In this document: in pieces, positions 16,545-24,240 of the stretch
Layout of the letters: every line of letters begins with the position of its first letter
How positions within the stretch are numbered: the first letter of the stretch is position 1
Source: Bacteroidota bacterium
GTDB lineage: Bacteria; Bacteroidota; Bacteroidia; AKYH767-A; OLB10
Assembly: GCA_016717325.1 (NCBI GenBank)
Contig: JADKFV010000034.1
Span: 1 to 59,171, forward strand
Direction of reading: 5' to 3'
DNA length: 59,171 nt
Position numbers and translations under genes: made by a program
Notes under the pieces: generated by a model
Databases searched by the model: none
Told to the model about the DNA's origin: nothing
The model's input: the letters and a program-made list of their open reading frames with translations, nothing else

Positions 16545-18500
16545 CTACTTGATAATGGTTTGAAGCAATTGCTCATTAACAGTAACAGGATACTTTTTGC
16601 GCAATTCACCAATCCAGTTTTTCTCTAAATAATTTTGATAATCGGCAGTTATTAATCCTTTAGCTTCGTCCATAGCTTTTGGCATTGCAGGCATATTTTC
16701 AATAATGTTTACAAACGCCACCTGATTATTCTTTTCCACATTTGGCGACAATCCTTTAGAACCTTTTGCAGCATCTACGTTTTCATTTTCGCCTTTTGCA
16801 AATTTACCATCTTTGATTGTAAGGTTGAGTTGCGAATCTTTATTGATTTCGGTAAGGATGTCGGCATCAGCCATTTTTTTCTTGATCAACTTACGCACCG
16901 ACTCAGCTACCGCAGCATTTTCGCAAGTGTAAACAGTAGCCTTGGTGCGCTCGCCCCACATATAGTTATTCTTATTTTTTTCGTAAAACTCTTTAAGCCC
17001 AACAGTGTCTTTTACGGCTTTGCTCCACACCATTTTATCAGTAAGATCGAAAAGTAAAATACCATCGCGATATTCCTGCATCAGGTTTTTAAATTCATCG
17101 TGCTTTTGCTCAAGGCGGCCTTCTTCGTATTCAATGCAGGCATCGTTTACAAATCCTTCGTACAGGTTATATCCTATTGCATAAGGTTCGCCACTGGTTC
17201 TGCGTATTTGATGTGTTACAATATATTCAGCAAAATCTTGCTGTGTGAGGGTTTTAGTTCCTATCGTACATATATTTTTCGACCATGATTTAGCACTATC
17301 AGGAGCATAATCGCCCTTTACTACATTTGAATCGAGCGAAAGCAATACTTCTTCGCGCGCGGCAGTATTTTCAGTAAAGCTATATTCCTTTTTTATTTTA
17401 TTGATCATGCTCATTTTGCTCACCTCGCTGCGGCTATCGCGTGTAATCTGCTGTTTCAAATCGGCCTTCTTTTCTTCGAAAGTTGGTACGGCTTTCTTTT
17501 CAACCCTTTTAATTATATGCCAACCGTAAGAAGATTTTATAGGTTCGGTAACATCACCATCGGACTTTAAAGCGAATGCAGCTTTTTCAAATTCCGGAAC
17601 CATACGGCCTGTTCCAAAGAAAGGTAATTCACCACCATTTTTTGCAGAGCCTTTATCGTCAGAAAACTGTTCTGCCAAACTTGCGAAACTTTCTCCTGCT
17701 TTCAATTTAGCAGCAATTTCCATTATTTTTGATTTTGCAGTTATACTTGAGCTGTCAGTATCGCTAACACCTGCAGGCACTTTCACCATAATGTGTGCAA
17801 CCTTTATTTCGCCTTGTGCATCGCGCATATCCAGCACTTTAATAACGTGGTATCCAAAACGTGTTCTTACAGGCATCGATATTTTGCCAATTGGTGTAGT
17901 ATATGCTGCCGACTCAAAAGGATAAACCATTTGCATAGAGGTGAAATAGCCAAGGTCGCCACCATTTTCCTTTGCTGAAGGATCATCGCTGCTGTCGCGG
18001 GCCATTTTTGCAAAGTCTCCGCCTTTCAATAATTTTTCGCGTATTTTCATGGCTTTATTATATGCCATCAAAGTATCTTTTGGCAAGGCTTCGGCATTTA
18101 GCTTAACTAATATGTGCGCAGCGCGCACATCCTTTTGCATACGGGTGTATGCTTCCTGAATAAGTGCATCACTTACATCTTTGTCTGACAAATAAGGCTG
18201 TGCAAGTTGCTTGCGGTAGCCCGAAAGTTCATTGCGAAAAGCTGCAGCAGTATCCATGTACAAATCTTCAGCAGCACGCACTTTCAATTTGTAATTGATG
18301 TACAAGTCAAGGTATTCGCGCACAGCTTTGTTATCAAAACTGATGTCCTTGTTGTTGTTTTTCTTGTAAACCCGCTCAAATTCTGCTTTCGAAACTTTGT
18401 TTCCGGCAATGTCAATTAAAGTTTGATTGTCTTGAGCATAATTGCTTGTGGTTAGTGTCACAATAATGGCACATACTAAAGTAAATACAGTTCCTTTCAT
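16545..18500 (-). CDS. Periplasmic peptidylprolyl isomerase with two PpiC domains
   Basis: The 651-residue protein has a signal peptide (VFTLVCAIIVTLTTSNYAQ), then an N-terminal helical chaperone region (FERVYKKNNNKDISFDNKAV). Two complete parvulin domains follow: about 125-225 (RAAHILVKL ... SKENGGDLGYFTSMQMVYPFE-like ... FGYHVIKVLDMR) and about 228-335 (KVAHIMVKVP ... NGGELPFFGTGRMVPEFE ... YGWHIIKRVEKK). A long helical C-terminal half of unknown function ends VTVNEQLLQTIIK. It resembles PpiD/SurA-like foldases that assist secreted and outer-membrane proteins, fitting the many T9SS cargo genes nearby. It heads the minus-strand cluster and has its own promoter. Confidence 0.9.
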   Translation of the reverse strand: MKGTVFTLVCAIIVTLTTSNYAQDNQTLIDIAGNKVSKAEFERVYKKNNNKDISFDNKAVREYLDLYINYKLKVRAAEDLYMDTAAAFRNELSGYRKQLAQPYLSDKDVSDALIQEAYTRMQKDVRAAHILVKLNAEALPKDTLMAYNKAMKIREKLLKGGDFAKMARDSSDDPSAKENGGDLGYFTSMQMVYPFESAAYTTPIGKISMPVRTRFGYHVIKVLDMRDAQGEIKVAHIMVKVPAGVSDTDSSSITAKSKIMEIAAKLKAGESFASLAEQFSDDKGSAKNGGELPFFGTGRMVPEFEKAAFALKSDGDVTEPIKSSYGWHIIKRVEKKAVPTFEEKKADLKQQITRDSRSEVSKMSMINKIKKEYSFTENTAAREEVLLSLDSNVVKGDYAPDSAKSWSKNICTIGTKTLTQQDFAEYIVTHQIRRTSGEPYAIGYNLYEGFVNDACIEYEEGRLEQKHDEFKNLMQEYRDGILLFDLTDKMVWSKAVKDTVGLKEFYEKNKNNYMWGERTKATVYTCENAAVAESVRKLIKKKMADADILTEINKDSQLNLTIKDGKFAKGENENVDAAKGSKGLSPNVEKNNQVAFVNIIENMPAMPKAMDEAKGLITADYQNYLEKNWIGELRKKYPVTVNEQLLQTIIK

Positions 18501-18534
18501 AGTTTAAAATATTGAGAGTTTATTTTGTGGGTCG

Positions 18535-18567
18535 CAAATGTAAAATTTTATATCAAACCTGCGGCAA
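18535..18567 (-). promoter_or_regulatory. Promoter of the PPIase cluster
   Basis: On the minus strand TTG (18565-18567), a 22-base spacer and TACATTTG (18535-18542) match the Bacteroidota -33/-7 consensus, about 35 bases before the start at 18500. Nothing else was recognised in 18501-18852. Confidence 0.6.
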
Positions 18568-18852
18568 TAGATTTTGAATTTTACATTAAGCCATACGGTT
18601 AAGAATTTGTTAACACCTACTGTTAAAAAATCACATAAAATATTATTGGTGAACTACTCATAAAATGCACTTTAGTAACAATGCTTTTATGTTGCAATTT
18701 CTGTTATCGAAATTGTATTGGTTAAAAACGTGTAATTTTACAAAATTATTGAGAGAAAATTTTGGTTTCAAAATTCATAATTTCAAGGGTTTATAAAAAG
18801 TAAAACCCTACACCCAGTGTCTTTCTGTTCCTTAAAATACAAAAATGAGCAG

Positions 18853-19221
18853 TTAAATTTTATCCAATTCTTTTTTTACCTCTTGCCAATAGTGCAAATG
18901 TTCGTTCAGTGCGGCAAACAGATCAATTAACTGTTGTGTTGAAGTATCGAATGGGCTGTCTTTAATTGTCATATTTAGATCTTCTTTTGAATCCTTAATT
19001 GGGCTTAGCGCAGTTCCCGAACCTTGCTTATGACGGCTGTAGGCAGTAAATGATATTTTTAATGCTTGCTGCCATTCATCAATCAACTCAACAACGGCTA
19101 TCGATGCGCATTTCTTTGCTACATCGATTGGCAAAGTAGCATTATCCATTTCAATATTGCTAAAGGAAGTCCATCCCATTTTTTGACACAGCAGCAAAGC
19201 TTTCTCACGCGGATTCATCAT
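18853..19221 (-). CDS. Conserved hypothetical small protein
   Basis: The 122-residue, cytoplasmic-looking protein has no signal peptide. It contains a helical segment PIDVAKKCASIAVVELIDEW and a final helix STQQLIDLFAALNEHLHYWQ ending EVKKELDKI. The middle (KDSKEDLNMTIKDSPFD) is probably a loop. I do not recognise the family. Codon use is like that of its neighbours and it ends close to the PPIase promoter region. The gene is single, divergent from rnpB. A start three bases later (second Met) is equally possible. Confidence 0.6.
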   Translation of the reverse strand: MMNPREKALLLCQKMGWTSFSNIEMDNATLPIDVAKKCASIAVVELIDEWQQALKISFTAYSRHKQGSGTALSPIKDSKEDLNMTIKDSPFDTSTQQLIDLFAALNEHLHYWQEVKKELDKI

Positions 19222-19472
19222 GTTTGAAAAATAAATATCGTTTCTAAATTATTAAGAAAAAAATCTTGATGGGAAATGCAAACCCAATTCCCATAAAAGA
19301 TAAAAAACCACAACCACTTCATTTAAGGTGTAAGAGGTATTTTATTATGGGTGTAAAAGGCATTTTACAGGGTTAAGAAAATTAAGCCCATATATTATTC
19401 TGCTCAACCTTTGAATAAAACCTAAAGAGGTAGAAGGATATGAATAATAAATATTTTCAGCAGAAGAAAACT

Positions 19473-19480
19473 TATCTTTG
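19473..19480 (+). promoter_or_regulatory. -7 box of the RNase P RNA promoter
   Basis: TATCTTTG is an exact match to TAnnTTTG and ends five bases before the first base of the predicted RNA, the expected distance to the transcription start. Confidence 0.75.
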
Positions 19481-19484
19481 AGGT

Positions 19485-19884
19485 GTTATAAAATGTTCTA
19501 TCGCTGCAGTGCTTGGTTGCATTGTGGAGGAAAGTCCGGGCAGCACAGGGCGCCATACTTCCTAACAGGAAGGGGTAGTATAACCAATTATACTATTACA
19601 GAAAGTGCCACAGAAAACTATACCGTCTTGCTTAGGCAAGATAAGGGTGAAAACGCGAGGTAAGAGCTCACGATATTGATAGTGATATCAATGTGGGAAA
19701 ACCTTATGGGCTGTAAGGCCAAATAGGCACCGGAAAGAAGCGGCCCGTTTCGAGTATTACAACGCAGGTTGTATGCTGCCGGTGTGGGTAGGCTGCACGA
19801 TTGATACGGTGACTTATCAACAAGATAAATGATAGAAGTTGCAATGCAAATTGCAAAACAGAACCCGGCTTATAGTTTTATAAC
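19485..19884 (+). ncRNA. rnpB: RNase P RNA, bacterial type A
   Basis: This is the catalytic RNA that trims the 5' leader from tRNA precursors. Conserved blocks are in order: GAGGAAAGTCCGGGC (P4 5' side and J3/4, about 19528), CAGAAA-like P10/11 segment GCCACAGAAAACTATACCG, GGGTGAAAACGCGAGGTAAGAGCTCAC, and the 3' P4 partner ACAGAACCCGGCTTATAG (about 19857). The 5' GTTATAAAA and 3' TTTTATAAC pair as helix P1, which sets both ends (total about 400 bases). A consensus promoter precedes it and a strong terminator follows directly. Confidence 0.96.
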
Positions 19885-19918
19885 AAAAAAGCCGGCATCG
19901 AAAGGTGCCGGCTTTTTT
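19885..19918. terminator. Terminator of rnpB, bidirectional
   Basis: AAAAAAGCCGGCA, a short loop and TGCCGGCTTTTTT. It also lies just beyond the end of the convergent barrel gene at 19936 and can serve both. Confidence 0.92.
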
Positions 19919-19935
19919 ATTCTTATAATCAAAAA

Positions 19936-20673
19936 TTATTTCGCCTTGTTCGAAAGATTAAAGCCAATGCCAAGCATTATACCTCCTGTAACTGCGGTGG
20001 TGTTTTCATATTTGAAAATGCCATCTTGTTTTATGTGCGCAAAGCTATCCGTTATTCCAATATCTTCGGCTTTTGCAAATTCCTCTTTAGAGTATTCCTT
20101 AGTTGCATCGGTAAACGAACCACTGAAACGTAAACCTGCAATAACGTATACCAAATCGGACGCTCTTACATTTACACCAAAGCCAAATACCAAAGAAAAC
20201 ATGGTTTTGTTAAAGCCTTTTTTTATAGTACGTTCATTATAATCACTTATGAATGAGGGCGTTGTTTCAATGGCTCCTGTGGCACCTGTAAGAAATGAAA
20301 CTTTAGGACCAATTTCAAAATACATTCCACCTTTATTGGCCAAATGGAGCAATAATGGTATTTCCATATAAGTCAACTTATCGGAGCCTTCCCAAGTGAT
20401 GCTGTCCAAAATTACACCTGAATATTTTTGTGTAATCTTATTTACATTAGCCTCGATTGCCAAGCCCAAATTATCGTTGAAATAAAAAATACCATTCACC
20501 CCATAGCTCGGAGCAAACGATGCATCGGGATCTAATTCATCGCCCTGATCAAAAATGTTTTTATTCATCAGCCATGTTGTATTGTATGCACCTTTTACAC
20601 CTATCATCATCGATTGGCTTTGCACAAGTTGCGTTGCCATCAGTACCATTACACAAATAATAATTCTTTTCAT
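19936..20673 (-). CDS. PorT-like outer-membrane beta-barrel protein
   Basis: The 245-residue protein has a signal peptide (KRIIICVMVLMATQLVQSQ) and then alternating strands typical of an eight-stranded barrel: MMIGVKGAYNTTWL, YGVNGIFYFNDNLGLAIEAN, MEIPLLLHLANKGGMYFEIGPKVSFL, GFGVNVRASDLVYVIAGLRF, and a last strand GGIMLGIGFNLSNK. The pattern GLKGG/GVKGAYN near the start and LEIPLLLK-like MEIPLLLH in the middle is that of the outer-membrane beta-barrel (PorT-type) family. No ligand is known. It is a single gene convergent with rnpB. Confidence 0.82.
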   Translation of the reverse strand: MKRIIICVMVLMATQLVQSQSMMIGVKGAYNTTWLMNKNIFDQGDELDPDASFAPSYGVNGIFYFNDNLGLAIEANVNKITQKYSGVILDSITWEGSDKLTYMEIPLLLHLANKGGMYFEIGPKVSFLTGATGAIETTPSFISDYNERTIKKGFNKTMFSLVFGFGVNVRASDLVYVIAGLRFSGSFTDATKEYSKEEFAKAEDIGITDSFAHIKQDGIFKYENTTAVTGGIMLGIGFNLSNKAK

Positions 20674-20745
20674 ATTTTATTTTTATTTTAGATTAAATAT
20701 ATTTGGCAAATATAATTTTTTTTAACCTTAAAATAAAACATACAT

Positions 20746-21492
20746 ATGAAATTATTAGCAGGCAAAGTGGCACTTATTACCGGAGCATCGCGCGGCATTG
20801 GGCGTGGCATAGCACTGGCATTGGCCGAGCAAGGAGCAAATATTGCTTTTACCTACAACTCGTCAACCGAGCAAGCCATGTTGTTGCAGGACGAAATAAA
20901 ACACTTTGGTGTTACAGGAATTGGATTCCAGTCCAATGCTGCCGATTACACCGCTGCCGAAAATCTGGTGGCCGGAGTACTTGCACAATTTCCAACTATA
21001 GATATTGTTGTAAACAATGCGGGCATAACACGCGACAACTTGCTAATGCGAATGAGCGAACAACATTTTGACGAAGTGATAAATACGAATCTCAAAAGCG
21101 TATTCAATATTACCAAAGCCGTTCAAAGGCAACTACTAAAACAACGTAGTGGAAGCATAATAAATATTAGTAGTGTGGTAGGCGTTAAAGGCAATGCGGG
21201 CCAGGCAAATTATGCTGCAAGTAAGGCTGGCATTATAGGATTTACAAAAAGTATTGCACTCGAGCTTGGTTCGCGCAACATACGATGCAATGCCATAGCA
21301 CCGGGTTTTATTGAAACCGAAATGACAGCAGCACTCAATCAGGAAACAGTAAAACAATGGCGTGAAGCTATACCGCTAAAGCGTGGTGGCACTCCACAAG
21401 ATGTAGCCAACCTTGTTGTTTTTCTTGCCAGCGATATGTCGACATATATTACCGGCCAGGTTATAAATGTTGATGGAGGAATGTTAACCTAA
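20746..21492 (+). CDS. fabG: 3-oxoacyl-[ACP] reductase
   Basis: FabG reduces 3-oxoacyl-ACP with NADPH in the elongation cycle of fatty acid synthesis. The 248-residue SDR enzyme has the cofactor motif TGASRGIGRGIA (about 13-24), NNAGITRDN (about 89-97), the catalytic Ser in INISSVVG (about 140), YAASKAG with catalytic Tyr and Lys (about 154-160), and the end GQVINVDGGM. All key residues are present and the length is typical. It stands alone; no acyl carrier protein or other fab gene is in the window. The start is the first ATG, preceded by a long AT-rich leader. Confidence 0.95.
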   Translation: MKLLAGKVALITGASRGIGRGIALALAEQGANIAFTYNSSTEQAMLLQDEIKHFGVTGIGFQSNAADYTAAENLVAGVLAQFPTIDIVVNNAGITRDNLLMRMSEQHFDEVINTNLKSVFNITKAVQRQLLKQRSGSIINISSVVGVKGNAGQANYAASKAGIIGFTKSIALELGSRNIRCNAIAPGFIETEMTAALNQETVKQWREAIPLKRGGTPQDVANLVVFLASDMSTYITGQVINVDGGMLT

Positions 21493-21731
21493 TTTGTAGG
21501 TACAATTTGGATCAGTTTTACGCTGTCCAGTTTTCTGAAATTTAAGGTTCCAAAATTTTCACTAAAGTATATTGTTATCGTTATAGTGGTTATATATTTC
21601 AAAATAATTTGATTACCCGATGATAAATAATTGCTAAAAAACACTGTACTTAAAATAGTTATAAAAGCACATTCATACGCGATTCATAAATCTAAACCCA
21701 AATTCGCTCCAACAATTTAAAACAAACAGAT

Positions 21732-22004
21732 ATGAAAAAAAAGTTTCTAGTTGCAATTATATCCTCCTTGATGGCAGGTGTTGCATTTGCACAAGATCAG
21801 ACAAAACCTGTTGTAAAAGCGGTACAGGCTGCCGCAACAAAAAAAGCAGAGCAGGCAAAAGCGGTGGCACAAGACGCAGCTAAACCTACTGTAAAAGCAG
21901 CAGAAGCTAAAGTTAAAAAAGTAAAAACAGATGCGCAAAAAGCATTAAAAAAAGTAAAACTCAAAAAGCACCATAAAGGACAAAAAGCATCTGGTAAAAA
22001 ATAA
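21732..22004 (+). CDS. Small secreted Ala/Lys-rich protein, histone H1-like composition
   Basis: The 90-residue product starts with a signal peptide (KKKFLVAIISSLMAGVAFAQ), followed by a purely A/K/V/Q tail with heptad-like repeats (AVQAAATKKAEQAKAVAQDA, KAAEAKVKKVKTDAQKALKK) and ends HHKGQKASGKK. Composition resembles eukaryotic H1 or bacterial HC2 proteins, but export argues against chromosome binding. A role in binding anionic polymers or DNA outside the cytoplasm is possible but not shown. An intrinsic terminator follows, so it is a monocistronic gene. Confidence 0.7.
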   Translation: MKKKFLVAIISSLMAGVAFAQDQTKPVVKAVQAAATKKAEQAKAVAQDAAKPTVKAAEAKVKKVKTDAQKALKKVKLKKHHKGQKASGKK

Positions 22005-22020
22005 AAGATGTAGAAATCAC

Positions 22021-22052
22021 AAAAGCCATTTCAAGATGAAATGGCTTTTTTT
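22021..22052 (+). terminator. Intrinsic terminator of the Ala/Lys-rich gene
   Basis: AAAAGCCATTTCA, a GA loop and TGAAATGGCTTTTTTT, starting 17 bases after the stop codon. Confidence 0.88.
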
Positions 22053-22149
22053 ATTCGCTTCCGAAAAATCAAAACAAACTAATTCCTATCCATATGATTG
22101 CTGAATTTAAGTGAAACCAAAAAGCTACACTCAGCAAAAGGAAACAATG

Positions 22150-23952
22150 TTAATCTACTTTCATGATACGTTTTACTATGGCCTCATTGTCAGTTGTAAT
22201 CACCACAAAATATAGCCCTGCTTGCTTTATAGATATTTGAGCACCGTTCTCATTTTGCTTAATGCTTTCATCTTTCATTAAACTTCCGGTAGTATTATAA
22301 ATTTTAATGTCAATGTTTTTTCCAAAATAACCGGGCCATGTAATAGTTGTGTTTTCATTAAACGGATTTGGTTCAATAAGTATGTTACTTTGGGCTGCCA
22401 AATCATTTTGCTCCCTGCAATTCACATTCACCGTTAAAGTATTAGATACTTTGCTGCAACCATTAATATCAGTTATCTGCGCTTTATATACACCGCTTGT
22501 TTTTGCGGTATAATTTATTGATGTAGCATTTGCTATAAAATTGGAATACTTTTTCCACTTATATGTAGCGCCTACCAAACTGTTAGCGACAAGTTTTACA
22601 CTATCGCCATTGCAAAAGCTTAAAGGCCCTAATGCTGTAATTGTTGCTGTTGGCAGCGGTTTTACTGTAATGGTTTTTGTGGCCGAGGTGGCTTTACAAC
22701 CGTTTGCATTGGTTACTATAACCCGGTAGTTTCCTGTTGTTTTCACTACAAGGTTTTTGCTTGTGGCACCTGGAATATTTACACCATTTTTTCTCCACTG
22801 ATATGCAAAACCTACACCGGCATTTGCCGAAAGCTGCGTACTGTCACCATAACAAAATGTGGAAAGGCCATTCACAGTAATTGTTGATGTAGGCAAAGTA
22901 TTTTCGGTTACACTTATGTTTTGAGAAGTGGACGAGCATGGTGGCGATGCAACTATCACCTTATACGTACCTGCACTTTTTGCATAATACAACGGTGAAG
23001 TAGCACCACTTATAGGAATATTACCTTTATACCATTGAAATGTAATGCCTACACTATTCGATGCATTTAGCAGTACACTATCGCCAGTGCAAAACGATGC
23101 TGAACCACTATTATTTACTATTGCTAGCACATTCACTACCGGATTAGTAAGAATATTGGAATAAGCTGTGCAATTGTTATCTACAGCTTTAAGCCGCATT
23201 ACTAAATTACCATTTGTTGGAGCAATAGTACTAAAGGTGTAACCTGTGCCAACGTTTACATAATTGGCATTTATCAATTGCTGCCATGTATAATTGATAA
23301 GAGGAACGGGGGCAACTACATTGTAAATGATAGGATCGTTAGGGCAAATGAGGCCCGGCACATTTGAGGTTATTTGTGGTTGTGGTATAATAGAAATAGT
23401 GGTTTCGGCTGATTCGGAAATGGTGCATAAGTTGGTAATGGTGTATTTGTAATTGCCAGAAACTGTAGCTGTCAATGTGGTACCGGTTCCTGGAATTAAT
23501 ACATTATCGCGATACCATTTGATAATTGTATTAGAAAATCCCTGGTGAAAAACATATGGGATACACAAGGCAGCACTGGTCACACATGTTGAGCCATTGG
23601 AAGTAACAATAGGTGCAGGCATAAACATAGAGCCAAGTGAACCCGGTAAAACCCGAATAATAATTGGGTTCGAAATATATTGCAAACCATTAGCATCGGT
23701 GCCAATGCAATAATATTCGCCTGTACCGTAAATGGTAATCGCAGGACCAAAGCCGAATGGCATTGGTGTTCCACCCATGCTGCATCCATAAGAACCCACA
23801 TACCATTGAAAATTATATCCGGGTAGAGGGTTTACTACAGTCAAATTATTTGTAAAACAATCGTCATATCCTCCTGTTGGAGCTATAGTTATAAATTGTG
23901 CAAATGTTAACGATGCGTTGAGCATGAGAATTAAAAAAAATAGCTTTTTCAT
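22150..23952 (-). CDS. Secreted Ig-like/PKD-like repeat protein with T9SS type A sorting domain
   Basis: The 600-residue protein has a signal peptide (KKLFFLILMLNASLTFAQ) and about six tandem Ig-like units. Each has the pattern CxGDSVxLxAN...YQWxxxGxxIxGAT...(Y/F)xVxxTxxGC, for example SFCTGDSVLLNAS, TFCYGDSTQLSAN and SFCNGDSVKLVAN. These modules build stalks of adhesins. The C-terminal 75 residues (ILIEPNPFNENTTI to VKRIMKVD) form a type A T9SS domain. It probably acts on the cell surface as an adhesin; the partner is unknown. It is convergent with the small Ala/Lys-rich gene. Confidence 0.85.
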   Translation of the reverse strand: MKKLFFLILMLNASLTFAQFITIAPTGGYDDCFTNNLTVVNPLPGYNFQWYVGSYGCSMGGTPMPFGFGPAITIYGTGEYYCIGTDANGLQYISNPIIIRVLPGSLGSMFMPAPIVTSNGSTCVTSAALCIPYVFHQGFSNTIIKWYRDNVLIPGTGTTLTATVSGNYKYTITNLCTISESAETTISIIPQPQITSNVPGLICPNDPIIYNVVAPVPLINYTWQQLINANYVNVGTGYTFSTIAPTNGNLVMRLKAVDNNCTAYSNILTNPVVNVLAIVNNSGSASFCTGDSVLLNASNSVGITFQWYKGNIPISGATSPLYYAKSAGTYKVIVASPPCSSTSQNISVTENTLPTSTITVNGLSTFCYGDSTQLSANAGVGFAYQWRKNGVNIPGATSKNLVVKTTGNYRVIVTNANGCKATSATKTITVKPLPTATITALGPLSFCNGDSVKLVANSLVGATYKWKKYSNFIANATSINYTAKTSGVYKAQITDINGCSKVSNTLTVNVNCREQNDLAAQSNILIEPNPFNENTTITWPGYFGKNIDIKIYNTTGSLMKDESIKQNENGAQISIKQAGLYFVVITTDNEAIVKRIMKVD

Positions 23953-24206
23953 AGTTTAGTTCTTTAAGATATTAGAATTAAGTTTAGGATTATAGAAATC
24001 AGTGACTGATTTTTTCAATCAAAAATTCAACAATAACCATGCAAATAAAAAGGATGGTTTCAACCCGAAAAAATAAATACGAAATTCAAATAGTCATTTT
24101 TAAAATTTGTGATGCTTATTTCCTTTTTGATCTTGTAAAAAACGGCTCAAAAGGATAAGTATTTGTTATTTTTAAATTTAACAAGAGTGCCTTGTAACAT
24201 AAATTT

Positions 24207-24214
24207 TAGTTTTG
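24207..24214 (+). promoter_or_regulatory. Candidate -7 box for the LVIVD-type cargo gene
   Basis: TAGTTTTG fits TAnnTTTG and lies 26 bases before the ATG at 24241. It lies downstream of an alternative start at 24163, which is therefore unlikely. The nearest TTG (24192) is too close for a good -33 element. Confidence 0.45.
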
Positions 24215-24240
24215 CGTCCTATAAAAAAACAAAAATATTT

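Noticed and set aside
21493..21731. Possible riboswitch or RNA before the Ala/Lys-rich gene
   Set aside because: AT-rich leader with no conserved block or stable stem visible by eye.
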